From UBA9619 sp964630665 (GTDB lineage Bacteria; Pseudomonadota; Gammaproteobacteria; Arenicellales; UBA868): a stretch of DNA of 43,704 nt. A program made the position numbers and the translations under genes. Shown piece after piece: positions 35,313 through 43,298 of this stretch. Positions within the stretch are counted from its first letter, which is position 1. The number at the start of each line of letters is the position of its first letter. The notes below the pieces were generated by a model, which did not search any database, was not told the DNA's origin, and saw only the letters and a program-made list of their open reading frames with translations. The stretch lies in assembly GCA_964630665.1 (NCBI GenBank), contig CAZVVN010000025.1, positions 1-43,704 on the forward strand, given 5' to 3'.

Positions 35313-35412
35313 NNNNNNNNNNNNNNNNNNNNNNNNNNNNNNNNNNNNNNNNNNNNNNNNNNNNNNNNNNNNNNNNNNNNNNNNNNNNNNNNNNNNNNNN
35401 NNNNNNNNNNNN
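35313..35412. other. Assembly gap of exactly 100 N
   Basis: Exactly 100 undetermined bases, the conventional size for a gap of unknown length. It is flanked on both sides by the same 55-bp sequence. If the contigs simply overlap, the true sequence is 155 bp shorter here and the gap holds nothing. Confidence 0.98.
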
Positions 35413-35467
35413 GAACACCCAATGATCATCGTTGGCAGCACTAACGCTGATGTCGGCATTCAACGCG
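35413..35467 (+). repeat. 55-bp exact duplicate, right copy (contig start)
   Basis: Second copy of the sequence at 35258-35312. Here it continues into an open reading frame, the N-terminus of the asparaginase-like gene. In the left copy the same frame runs into N after 15 codons. Confidence 0.9.
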
Positions 35468-36360
35468 GGATGGACATTCTCAGGAATGGCGGCTCGGCAA
35501 TAGATGCCGTCGAGGCGACGATCCGGCTGGTCGAAGATAACCCTGAAGACCACACGGTCGGATTTAACAGTTATCCCAACGTCCTCGGTCAACTTCAGCT
35601 GGACGCCAGCATCATGGATGGTTCGACCCTCGAGACGGGTGCCATCGCTGCCGTGCGCGGATACCGCGAAGCCATATCCATCGCCCGCAAAGTCAAAGAC
35701 GTCCTACCGCATGTACTGCTCGCCGGTGAGGGTGCCGAGCGATTTGCAGCGGAGATGGGATTCCAGCATCAACCCCACATGGTCACAGAAAAGATCTCTG
35801 ACTTGCGGGAAGAACGACTGAAAGAGGATATGCCACAGGAGGTGTTTGACGGGCTTGCCTCACGCGCCGACCTGCACCAATGGGTCCGGCTGGCAACAGA
35901 CCCTGACAAAACCGGTGGCACCGTCAACGTTCTAGCCAAAGACGGCCGTGGAGATCTGTGCACTGGAGTGAGCACCAGTGGCTGGGCCTGGAAATATCCC
36001 GGGCGGGTCGGCGATTCACCGATCATCGGTGCAGGCAATTACGCCGACAACCGCTACGGGGCGGCCGGCTGTACCGGCATGGGTGAGATGGCGATCCGCA
36101 GTGCCACCGCACACAGCGTAGTCTTCTACCTCAAGACAGGAGCTTCAGTAGAAGAAGCCGGAATTCGTGCGATGCAGGATCTAAACGATCTGGGCGGGTC
36201 CTATCGCGCAGCAATGAACATCGTCGCACTGGACAGCAAGGGCACACCAGCCGGCTTCACCAGCATGAAGGGCCGTACCTATATCTACCAGACCGGTGAC
36301 ATGACGAAACACATCGAACAGGAGCGCACCTTCGTTAACATCAGCCAACGCTGGGGCTGA
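35422..36360 (+). CDS. N-terminal-nucleophile asparaginase / isoaspartyl peptidase family (aspartylglucosaminidase-like)
   Basis: 312 residues of the Ntn-hydrolase asparaginase family. These precursors cut themselves before a threonine, which becomes the nucleophile; here T167 in TGGTVNVLA fits. Then come STSGWAWKYPGRVGDSPIIGAGNYAD and the GCTGMGE motif typical of aspartylglucosaminidase-type members. They hydrolyse isoaspartyl peptides, L-asparagine or N4-glycosyl-asparagine. The N-terminus MIIVGSTNADVGIQRGMD begins directly with the usual first strand. When the duplicated contig ends are merged, an in-frame TGA 21 bases upstream confirms that the ATG is the start. It fits with the DoeB-like deacylase as a second amide hydrolase. 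No signal peptide is seen. Confidence 0.88.
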   Translation: MIIVGSTNADVGIQRGMDILRNGGSAIDAVEATIRLVEDNPEDHTVGFNSYPNVLGQLQLDASIMDGSTLETGAIAAVRGYREAISIARKVKDVLPHVLLAGEGAERFAAEMGFQHQPHMVTEKISDLREERLKEDMPQEVFDGLASRADLHQWVRLATDPDKTGGTVNVLAKDGRGDLCTGVSTSGWAWKYPGRVGDSPIIGAGNYADNRYGAAGCTGMGEMAIRSATAHSVVFYLKTGASVEEAGIRAMQDLNDLGGSYRAAMNIVALDSKGTPAGFTSMKGRTYIYQTGDMTKHIEQERTFVNISQRWG

Positions 36361-36553
36361 ACTACAGGTACTGCAGCGCTGAGGCCCGTTGATTTTTCGG
36401 AATATGCGGCCTTGCAAAGATCACGAAACCGGACTTGTTTTCTTCTGCCAAGAGTAACAGATTCATGCATGGGTTGTTTCTCGCAAAGTACACCATCGGA
36501 CCATCCAAACGACAAGCTGTGAACAATATAACCTTTGGATAGAAACCACACTC

Positions 36554-37300
36554 ATGCCAATCTCTGCCAGCCCGGAATATTATGGACACGCACTCAGCCA
36601 TATCCATGACAGTGGCTTTGCCGAGATTGCAGGCTCGGCTGCGGATGTTCTGATTGCTGCACTTGGCGAGGACAACGTGCGCCACGGCCCGGTCACCGAT
36701 CTTGGCTGTGGCAGCGGCACTCTGGCAGGGAAACTCGCAGACCAGGGTTTCTGTGTCGAAGGTATCGACCAGTCGGCCGCGATGCTCTCCCTTGCCCGGC
36801 AGCGCGCCCCTGGTGGCCGTTTCCGCCAGGAATCGATATTCGATGCCAAGATCGTGCCCTCCATCGCTGTGACAGCGATCGGTGAATGCTTCAATTATCT
36901 TTTTGACCAACAAAACGATGCGCCAGCCTTGAGCCGCGTTCTAAAGAGGACCTACGCTGCGCTCCCTGCCGATGGGCTTTTGCTCTTCGATGTCGCAACG
37001 CCAGAGCGGGCCAGCACCTCAGGGAAACATTTCCACAAAGGCGACGGCTGGGTGGTACTGGTTGAAACGAGCACCGACAAGTCTCGTACCACCTTGACTC
37101 GAGTGATCACCAGCTTCGTCGAACAGAACAGTGTCTACCAGCGTCACGATGAGACGCACCGCCTGCGCCTGATCAATCCTGATGATCTCGGCGAAGAACT
37201 CAAGGCTCTGGGCTTCGAGGTCAGCGTATCGACTGCCTACGGTACAGCCGAACTGCCAGCCGGCTGCATGAGTTTTATGGCGAGGAAAACATGCGGTTGA
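36554..37300 (+). CDS. Class I SAM-dependent methyltransferase
   Basis: 248 residues with a Rossmann-like methyltransferase fold. Motif I is VTDLGCGSGTLA (47-58), then VEGIDQSAAMLSLAR for motif II and AIGECFNYLF around motif IV. The substrate cannot be deduced; small-molecule and amine methyltransferases share this pattern. It lies 193 bases after the asparaginase gene and only four bases before the start of a PLP ammonia-lyase, with which it is surely co-transcribed. Confidence 0.83.
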   Translation: MPISASPEYYGHALSHIHDSGFAEIAGSAADVLIAALGEDNVRHGPVTDLGCGSGTLAGKLADQGFCVEGIDQSAAMLSLARQRAPGGRFRQESIFDAKIVPSIAVTAIGECFNYLFDQQNDAPALSRVLKRTYAALPADGLLLFDVATPERASTSGKHFHKGDGWVVLVETSTDKSRTTLTRVITSFVEQNSVYQRHDETHRLRLINPDDLGEELKALGFEVSVSTAYGTAELPAGCMSFMARKTCG

Positions 37301-37304
37301 ACCT

Positions 37305-38288
37305 GTGAGCAGCGAACTCCGTGCTCTTGCTGATCGCGTCAGCGCAGCCGAATCGCGCATACGCGGCCACGTCCGGGAGACCTATCTGGAGTTCTCCCCG
37401 GCCCTCAGCACGTTATCGGGTGGCTCTGTTTACTGCAAGCTGGAGAACCTGCAGCACAGCGGATCGTTCAAACTGCGCGGTGCCTTCAACAAGATACTCT
37501 CGCTTTCTGAGGCCGAAAGAGAACGCGGCATCGTGACCTCGTCATCCGGCAATCATGGTGCCGGTGTCGCCTACGCGCTGGGCACACTGGGCCAGGTCGG
37601 CACAGTGTTCGTTCCTACCAATGTTTCTCCGGGCAAGGCCCAAAACATCGAACGGCTGGGCGGTACGCTGACCTACTACGGAATCGATGTCGTCGATACA
37701 GATGCTGAGGCCTGCCGTCAGGCGCAGCGGGACGGCATGACATTCATCTCGCCCTACAACGACCTCGAGGTGGTAGCCGGTCAGGGCACCATTGCAGTGG
37801 AGCTGGAGCGCCAGATGGGTGACCTCGACGCGGTGTTCGTGGCTGTCGGCGGCGGCGGGCTGATCTCGGGAATCGCGACCTACCTGAAGGCGACCCGCCC
37901 TGATGTGCAGATCGTTGGCTGCGCTCCGAAAAACTCAGCCGTCATGATGCGCTCGGTGCAGGCCGGCCGGATACTTGAATTACCCAGTGGCGCCACGTTG
38001 TCTGACGGTACCGCTGGCGGCGTTGAAGACGGTGCGATCACTTTTGAACTGTGTACCAGCTTCGTCGACCACTGGGTCGCTGTCAGCGAGGCCGAGATCG
38101 CCAAAGCCATAACGTTCTTTCTATCTGAGCACCGAATGGCCATCGAAGGTGCGGCAGGAGTCGCTATCGCTGCCTACCGGAAAACCTTTCGACGATACGC
38201 CGGGAAACGGGTAGCCATCATCGTCTGCGGCGGTAATATCGAGCTGGAGAAGCTCCAGAGTATTTTGGCGGGTGATTTCGCGTCTTGA
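37305..38288 (+). CDS. PLP-dependent serine/threonine ammonia-lyase family protein (first copy)
   Basis: 327 residues of the fold-type II PLP family. The PLP lysine is K56 in SGSFKLRGA; SSSGNHG (79-85) binds the substrate; GGGGLISG (about 183-190) holds the phosphate. There is no C-terminal ACT regulatory domain, so it is a catabolic-type or racemase-type enzyme. Members convert threonine, serine or hydroxyaspartate to the 2-oxoacid and ammonia; EutB of ectoine-utilisation clusters is also in this group. The start is GTG, four bases after the methyltransferase stop. Confidence 0.86.
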   Translation: MSSELRALADRVSAAESRIRGHVRETYLEFSPALSTLSGGSVYCKLENLQHSGSFKLRGAFNKILSLSEAERERGIVTSSSGNHGAGVAYALGTLGQVGTVFVPTNVSPGKAQNIERLGGTLTYYGIDVVDTDAEACRQAQRDGMTFISPYNDLEVVAGQGTIAVELERQMGDLDAVFVAVGGGGLISGIATYLKATRPDVQIVGCAPKNSAVMMRSVQAGRILELPSGATLSDGTAGGVEDGAITFELCTSFVDHWVAVSEAEIAKAITFFLSEHRMAIEGAAGVAIAAYRKTFRRYAGKRVAIIVCGGNIELEKLQSILAGDFAS

Positions 38289-38333
38289 TCGACTTGATAC
38301 CACCGGCGCCTTTGGTACGGAGCATCACCCCCG

Positions 38334-38471
38334 ATGAATGAAGTATCATCCATTTCAAGTGCCAGGCGCTGCGTTTCAGAAAACGATTCTGAGCGTGCTG
38401 CTGAAAGCGCCCTGCAGGCGGTCATCCTCCGTGACATGATTAACTATTTCTTCTCAATTCGGACAAATTGA
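38334..38471 (+). CDS. Possible small ORF of 45 residues between the two ammonia-lyases
   Basis: ATG at 38334 to TGA at 38469-38471, immediately abutting the ATG of the second ammonia-lyase at 38472. GGAG lies 11 bases upstream, a rather long spacing. The predicted peptide begins MNEVSSISSARR and ends MINYFFSIRTN; I recognise no family. Stop-to-start contact suggests translational coupling, or it may only be a chance ORF in a 183-bp leader. Confidence 0.25.
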   Translation: MNEVSSISSARRCVSENDSERAAESALQAVILRDMINYFFSIRTN

Positions 38472-39461
38472 ATGAACGCCACGCTCGATCTTGAAGATAT
38501 CCGGTCAACCGCCCGTAGGATCCAGCCCTATGTCAGCCGGACACCGATCTTTTGCTGGCAGAACCGCTGGGCGAACGACCAGATCGATGACGGCGAACTC
38601 CATCTTAAACTTGAGTTTCTTCAGAAAACCGGAAGCTTCAAGGCCCGCGGGGCGATCAACAACATTCTGACCCGCCCTGCAGCCGAACGGGACAAGGGCG
38701 TGACCGCAGCCAGTGCCGGTAACCACGCCATTGCTGTTGCCTATGCCGGTCAGGCTCTGGGCGTATCGACTAAAGTCGTCATGCATCGAGGTGCGAATCC
38801 AGCCAGAGTCACCAAGTGCCGCTCCTTTGGTGCCGAGGTGGTTCTGGTTGATGACATGTCTCTGAGTTTTCCGACCATGGAGGAGATCGCCTCGCAGGAA
38901 AACCGCAGCATCATCCATCCCTTTGAAGGGATACGGACGATGCAGGGCACTGCGACCGTCGGGCTCGAGATCGCCGAGTCCGTCGCCGCGCTTGACGCTG
39001 TCATTGTCGCCGTCGGTGGCGGCGGACTGATCTCCGGGGTCGGCACAGCGATCAAAGCCGTGCAACCGTCTGTGCGGGTGATCGGGGTCGAGCCTGTTGG
39101 TGCGGCCGGCATGAGCCAGAGCCTGAAACTGGGCAGACCGCTTGAGAAAGTCTCAGTCGACACCATTGCAGACAGCATGGGCGCGCCGCTGCACTGTCCG
39201 GAAAGCTTCGCCGTCTGTCAGAAGGTAGTCGACGAAATTGTACTCGTCGATGACGACGCGCTCTGTCAAAGCATGGCGCTGGCCTTCGATGGCCTCAAAT
39301 TCACCCTGGAAGCCGCAGGGGCAGCTGTGCTCGCAGCACTTGCAGGCCCTCTCAAAGACCAACTTACCGGCAAGCGAGTGGCAGCTCTTCTGTGCGGCAG
39401 CAACATTGATGAAACCAGCTGGCTCAATCTGGTCGAACGGGGTCGGCGATGCAGTCCATGA
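38472..39461 (+). CDS. PLP-dependent threonine ammonia-lyase family protein (second copy)
   Basis: 329 residues, same fold as the gene at 37305 but clearly diverged. The PLP lysine is K57 in TGSFKARGA; SAGNHA is at 81-86; VAVGGGGLISG follows at about 178-188; CGSNID is near the end. No ACT domain. The two copies differ in the substrate loop (SSGNHG versus SAGNHA), so they probably act on different amino acids or one is a racemase. It is tail-to-tail with the rhodanese gene with a 14-base gap. No good Shine-Dalgarno is visible before the ATG. Confidence 0.86.
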   Translation: MNATLDLEDIRSTARRIQPYVSRTPIFCWQNRWANDQIDDGELHLKLEFLQKTGSFKARGAINNILTRPAAERDKGVTAASAGNHAIAVAYAGQALGVSTKVVMHRGANPARVTKCRSFGAEVVLVDDMSLSFPTMEEIASQENRSIIHPFEGIRTMQGTATVGLEIAESVAALDAVIVAVGGGGLISGVGTAIKAVQPSVRVIGVEPVGAAGMSQSLKLGRPLEKVSVDTIADSMGAPLHCPESFAVCQKVVDEIVLVDDDALCQSMALAFDGLKFTLEAAGAAVLAALAGPLKDQLTGKRVAALLCGSNIDETSWLNLVERGRRCSP

Positions 39462-39475
39462 GGCAGCACCCGGCG

Positions 39476-39871
39476 TTATTTCTTCTCTTTGGCTTCCGTC
39501 GGATAGCCTTTTTTCTTCCAGGCACTGTAGCCACCTTCCATATGGCAGACCGGTGCCAGGCCCATCTCCTGCATGGCCTGGGCGGCCAAGGCTGAGCGCA
39601 GACCGCCTGCACAGAAAAACATGAAACGCTTGCCCGTCTGGAAGACATCCCGGGCGTAAGGGCTTTCCGGATCCACCCAGAACTCGAGCATGCCGCGCGG
39701 GGCGTGAACCGCACTGGGAATCGCCCCCTCGCGCCACAGTTCCCTAATATCTCGTATATCCACGAACACGACCTCGTCATCGTCAAGACGGGCATGGGCT
39801 TCATCGACGGTCCACGTTTCAACCACTGCTTCGGCGTCTGCACACAGTTGCTTGATACCCTTGGTAATCAT
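39476..39871 (-). CDS. Rhodanese-like sulfurtransferase domain protein
   Basis: 131 residues, single rhodanese domain. The catalytic cysteine is C87 in FFCAGGLRSA; VFVDIRDIRELWREGAIPSAVHAPRG and HMEGGYSAWKKKGYP are the flanking family motifs. Such proteins transfer sulfane sulfur from a persulfide. CAGGAGAG lies about six bases before the ATG at 39871; a second ATG ten codons upstream lacks this. It is the third gene of the leftward group MalY/PatB, SDR, rhodanese, where sulfur released by a C-S lyase could be handled by it; this link is inference. Confidence 0.88.
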   Translation of the reverse strand: MITKGIKQLCADAEAVVETWTVDEAHARLDDDEVVFVDIRDIRELWREGAIPSAVHAPRGMLEFWVDPESPYARDVFQTGKRFMFFCAGGLRSALAAQAMQEMGLAPVCHMEGGYSAWKKKGYPTEAKEKK

Positions 39872-39903
39872 ATGGCTCTCCTGTTTCTTTTGTTCAATCA
39901 CCC

Positions 39904-39945
39904 GAACCTGAAGGCGACCCCATCGACAGATCGATCTTTAGGTTC
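39904..39945 (-). terminator. Nested stem-loop between SDR and rhodanese genes
   Basis: GAACCT (39904-39909) pairs with AGGTTC (39940-39945). Inside it ATCGA-CAGA-TCGAT (39922-39935) forms a second perfect five-pair hairpin. It is in the 82-bp gap between the SDR stop and the rhodanese start. It could end or attenuate the SDR transcript; there is no clean U-tract. Confidence 0.3.
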
Positions 39946-39953
39946 AAGACGAA

Positions 39954-40682
39954 TTACGAGTCCAGATAATCTGCAATCTCGTGGCGACTTCCCGATGCAG
40001 GGTTCTTCTCCAGCAGACTCTGAAACGCACGGGCGACCAACTCCGGACGTCGCAGTGCGCCTGACACCTTGAAGTCGATAAATTCAGATAGACGTGGAAA
40101 ATCCCCTGCCGTTGCGGACCGGATCGTCTGCTGCATGTCCGTGTCGATGAGCCCGGGGCTGACATTGATTGCATTGATGGGATAGCGGTGTCCCGCCTGC
40201 TCCAAGGCGACGGTGCGGATGAAATGCTCGATCCCGGCTTTAGCGGCGCAATAAAGGGACCACCCCTGGACGCCATGCAGCGCAGCCCCTGAAGAGACGT
40301 TGACGATGGTCTTCGCACAGTTGAGCCCCTGAAACGCCTGGATGAACGCCCTTATCAGCACGATGGCGCCGGCGTAGTTGAGATTGATGTTTTTGAGCAC
40401 ATCCTCCAGCGGCTTGTCTGCGGCTTCTCCGATGGGCACGACCTCACCGGCGTTATTGAATAACAGCAACTCTTCGCAGGGGTCGGCCGCAAGCCGCTCA
40501 AACGAGGCCGACAAGATCGTCTGAGCACTTTCAGGTTGTGCCAGGTCAATGTTCACTGAACCCGTTGAAGCACCACTTCTCGACAGCTCCACGATCTCGT
40601 AACCCGCTCGCTCGTACTCGACGACCAGCGCCGCTCCAAGACCGCGCGATCCCCCAGAGATGATCATGCGCTTCAAAGCCAT
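39954..40682 (-). CDS. Short-chain dehydrogenase/reductase (SDR) family protein
   Basis: 242 residues, classical SDR. The nucleotide loop is SGGSRGLG (9-16), NNAG is at 76-79, the catalytic serine is S130/S131 in NVSSGAAL, and Y144-x3-K148 is in LYCAAKAG. Arginine R13 after the glycine and R35 in ELSRSG favour NADP(H). General form resembles sepiapterin/benzil-reductase-like SDRs that reduce a carbonyl; the substrate is unknown. It starts 49 bases after the MalY-like stop. An in-frame ATG at 40667 is an alternative start; neither has a strong Shine-Dalgarno. Confidence 0.86.
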   Translation of the reverse strand: MALKRMIISGGSRGLGAALVVEYERAGYEIVELSRSGASTGSVNIDLAQPESAQTILSASFERLAADPCEELLLFNNAGEVVPIGEAADKPLEDVLKNINLNYAGAIVLIRAFIQAFQGLNCAKTIVNVSSGAALHGVQGWSLYCAAKAGIEHFIRTVALEQAGHRYPINAINVSPGLIDTDMQQTIRSATAGDFPRLSEFIDFKVSGALRRPELVARAFQSLLEKNPASGSRHEIADYLDS

Positions 40683-40731
40683 GGCTCAAGCTTCGAATAC
40701 AAATCAGGTTTGTCTGTCTCCAGCATGGCTT

Positions 40732-41952
40732 TCAACCTTCTTTCATCTCATTGACTGCCTTCCCTATCCTCGCCAGTGCCTGTTCCAGTGTCTGGCGCCT
40801 ACAGGCAACGTTCATCCGGACAAAGCCCTGCCCTTCGGGTCCGAACATGTGGCCACCGTCTACATAGACCTTGGCTCGGTCCATCATCAGACTGTCCAAT
40901 GCCTCATCGGTCAGTCCCAGTTCACGACAATCGACCCAGGCCAGATACGTGCCCTCGATAGGAATCATTCTAAGCCGTGGAACATGCCTCTTCAGGAAAG
41001 AGTCAAGGTACTGGAGATTGCCCCAGATATAAGCAATGACCTCCTCCAGCCAGGGTTCACCCTCGTTGTAGGCTGCCTCGGTACCGACCAGCCCGAATGG
41101 ATTGGTCCCGTACAGGCCGTTGGCCCGAAGTTCCGCTTTGAGCTCGTCTCGCAGTTCGGAATTCGCCACAATAATGTTGGATGTCTGCAGACCGGCAACA
41201 TTGAAGGTCTTGCTCGGTGCTGTACAAACCACCGAATTGTGCGTCAGTTTCTCATCCAGACCACCGTAACAGACGAACTGCTGCCCCGGCATGATCAGAT
41301 CGCTGTGGATCTCATCGGCGATAACCAGCACATCGTTTTTGCTGCAGATCGAAGCATATTGCGTCAGCTCCTCTTCGGTCCAGACCCTTCCGACCGGATT
41401 GTGCGGACTGCACAGGATCGACAGTTTGACTTCGGGGTCGGCAGCTTTGCGTTCAAGATCTTCAAAATCCATCTCGTAGCGTCCCCCTTTCAACAACAGG
41501 GCGCTTGAGACCAACTGCCGGTTGTTGGTATCGATCGCGTAAGTAAAAGGATGGTAGACCGGACGCTGTATCAACACCTTGTCGCCGGGAGCAGTGAAGC
41601 GACGCACCATAATATGCAGGGCAGCCACGACCCCGGGTGTCAGAACAATCCACTCCAGGTCTACAGGCCAGCTCTTGCGACGCTGCATCCAGCCGGCGAC
41701 GGACGACAGGTAACTGTCTGTTTTTGACGCATAACCATAAAGACCGCGAGCCGCACGACGAGTAACCACATCGACAATGGGCTGGGCTGCAGCAAAGTCC
41801 ATGTCTGCGATCCACATCGGCAACACCTGATCGTCTCCAAGCTCAGGATCGGTCAGATCCCAGTGCTTGAGCCCGTCTTCCCCAATCACAAATTCCCACT
41901 TGATCGAGTTCACCCCCCGATGGTCAATCTCCTGATCAAAATCAATATCCAC
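40732..41952 (-). CDS. MalY/PatB-family aminotransferase / cystathionine beta-lyase
   Basis: 406 residues of the fold-type I PLP family. The PLP lysine is K248 in APSKTFNVAG; D213 in IADEIHSD and N185 in SPHNPVG hold the cofactor. The early segment PMWIADMDFAAAQPIVD is characteristic of MalY/PatB proteins. PatB members cleave C-S bonds of cystathionine or cysteine conjugates to give thiol, pyruvate and ammonia. The start is GTG with GGAGAG seven bases upstream; a small hairpin (GCTCC/GGAGC, 41967-41983) lies in the leader. It probably leads the unit with the SDR and rhodanese genes. Confidence 0.88.
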   Translation of the reverse strand: MDIDFDQEIDHRGVNSIKWEFVIGEDGLKHWDLTDPELGDDQVLPMWIADMDFAAAQPIVDVVTRRAARGLYGYASKTDSYLSSVAGWMQRRKSWPVDLEWIVLTPGVVAALHIMVRRFTAPGDKVLIQRPVYHPFTYAIDTNNRQLVSSALLLKGGRYEMDFEDLERKAADPEVKLSILCSPHNPVGRVWTEEELTQYASICSKNDVLVIADEIHSDLIMPGQQFVCYGGLDEKLTHNSVVCTAPSKTFNVAGLQTSNIIVANSELRDELKAELRANGLYGTNPFGLVGTEAAYNEGEPWLEEVIAYIWGNLQYLDSFLKRHVPRLRMIPIEGTYLAWVDCRELGLTDEALDSLMMDRAKVYVDGGHMFGPEGQGFVRMNVACRRQTLEQALARIGKAVNEMKEG

Positions 41953-42056
41953 CCATTACTCTCCAGGCTCCCAAGAAAGGAGCATTTCTATTTAATTTCG
42001 CAGCTGACCCAATGGCGCAAAAGTGTTGAATTCTAACCCTTCCTCACGCAAGACTC

Positions 42057-43298
42057 TCACCGTATTTCCCGCCACAGCAGCATAACAACACTTATCGCCA
42101 CAAGACCACAGACTGACATCAGACTGATCGCGTGTGCGGTACCGAGCCAGTTAGCGAGATAACCGACCGCCAACATCCCGATCGGCATCGTCCCGATACA
42201 GACCGTCAGGACCCCCAGAACTCTCCCGCGAACGGCGGGCGGCACCTCGACAAAAATGAGCGTGGTCTGCATCGTCCCAAATCCGGCCAGACCAAGTCCC
42301 CCGATCAACAACACAGAGATCGACAGCCCGAACATTGGCGACAGGGAAAACACCAGTACCGCCAGAAGAACAACCGTCGACCCGACCAAGAAAATTCGAC
42401 GGAAATACGCTGACTGGGCAAAGACTGCCACGATCAGCGCACCGAAAAAGGCCCCGCAACCGTCTGCTGCCGCCAGAACGCCAATCAGAGAAGGCGAAAG
42501 ACCCAGGACATCCTTGCCGATGACCGGCACCATGCCAAGGTACGGGAACGCAAACAGGTTCATGATCACTGTAATGACCAGAACTGACGTCACGACCCGG
42601 TTGGAACGGATGTAGCGCAATCCTTCGACAATATCTTCCAGTAACGAAGACACACGTGCCTTCGTTATCGAGGTGTCCATCGTCAGCCTTGCGATCAGCA
42701 GCGCCGCAAGCCCTGCCAGAAGGAATCCCACCAGGTATGTGCCTTCCAGCCCGATCGCCTGATAAACCAGTCCGCCGATCAGTGGGCCGGCCATACGGGT
42801 TGCGTTATTTGTCGCCGAATCCAGGCCCATCGCAGCACCCAGTCGCGTCACGCCTGCGACCTCACCCAACAGCATGCGCCGAACCGAGAAATCGGCCGAG
42901 AAGAGCGTGCCGTTCACCAACGCACCCAATCCAACGTGCCAGAGGGTAATCTGACCGCTGAAGGCGAGAAGCGCGAGGACCGCGCAGACAACCGACAGGA
43001 AGATGAGCCCACCCAGAAGCATTCTCCGGCGGTTGAAGCGCTCGGCCAGTGCGCCGATGACCGTGCCCATCAGGATCAGAGGCAGCAGTCGCAGGAAGAC
43101 CATGAACGCAACCGCCAGCGGGGAGTTGGTAACCTCATAGGTAAACACCCCGACAGCGAGCATATCCAGCCACCTGACCGTTCCGTAGAGCCCACCGGCC
43201 AGCCAGATTTTGCGAAAATCAGACACGCGCAGGAGAGACAACCGTTCTCGCCAGTCGACCTGAAGAGGCTTCGACTGGGTGGCGTGATCAGACTGCAT
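42057..43298 (-). CDS. MFS transporter, MFS_3/EntS-like exporter group
   Basis: 413 residues with about twelve membrane helices. The N-terminal SLLRVSDFRKIWLAGGLYGTVRWLDMLAVGVFTYEVTNSPLAVAFM and the loop GALAERFNRRRMLLGG resemble the EntS-like MFS_3 group of exporters. This group includes siderophore and drug efflux carriers; no biosynthetic genes are near. The ATG at 43298 is the first in frame at family length. It ends 104 bases upstream of the MalY-like gene on the same strand, so the two could share a transcript. Confidence 0.85.
   Translation of the reverse strand: MQSDHATQSKPLQVDWRERLSLLRVSDFRKIWLAGGLYGTVRWLDMLAVGVFTYEVTNSPLAVAFMVFLRLLPLILMGTVIGALAERFNRRRMLLGGLIFLSVVCAVLALLAFSGQITLWHVGLGALVNGTLFSADFSVRRMLLGEVAGVTRLGAAMGLDSATNNATRMAGPLIGGLVYQAIGLEGTYLVGFLLAGLAALLIARLTMDTSITKARVSSLLEDIVEGLRYIRSNRVVTSVLVITVIMNLFAFPYLGMVPVIGKDVLGLSPSLIGVLAAADGCGAFFGALIVAVFAQSAYFRRIFLVGSTVVLLAVLVFSLSPMFGLSISVLLIGGLGLAGFGTMQTTLIFVEVPPAVRGRVLGVLTVCIGTMPIGMLAVGYLANWLGTAHAISLMSVCGLVAISVVMLLWREIR

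Noticed and set aside
35258..35467. 55-bp direct repeats as the ends of a mobile element
   Set aside because: Exact identity, a gap of precisely 100 N, and continuation into one gene fit a contig overlap far better.
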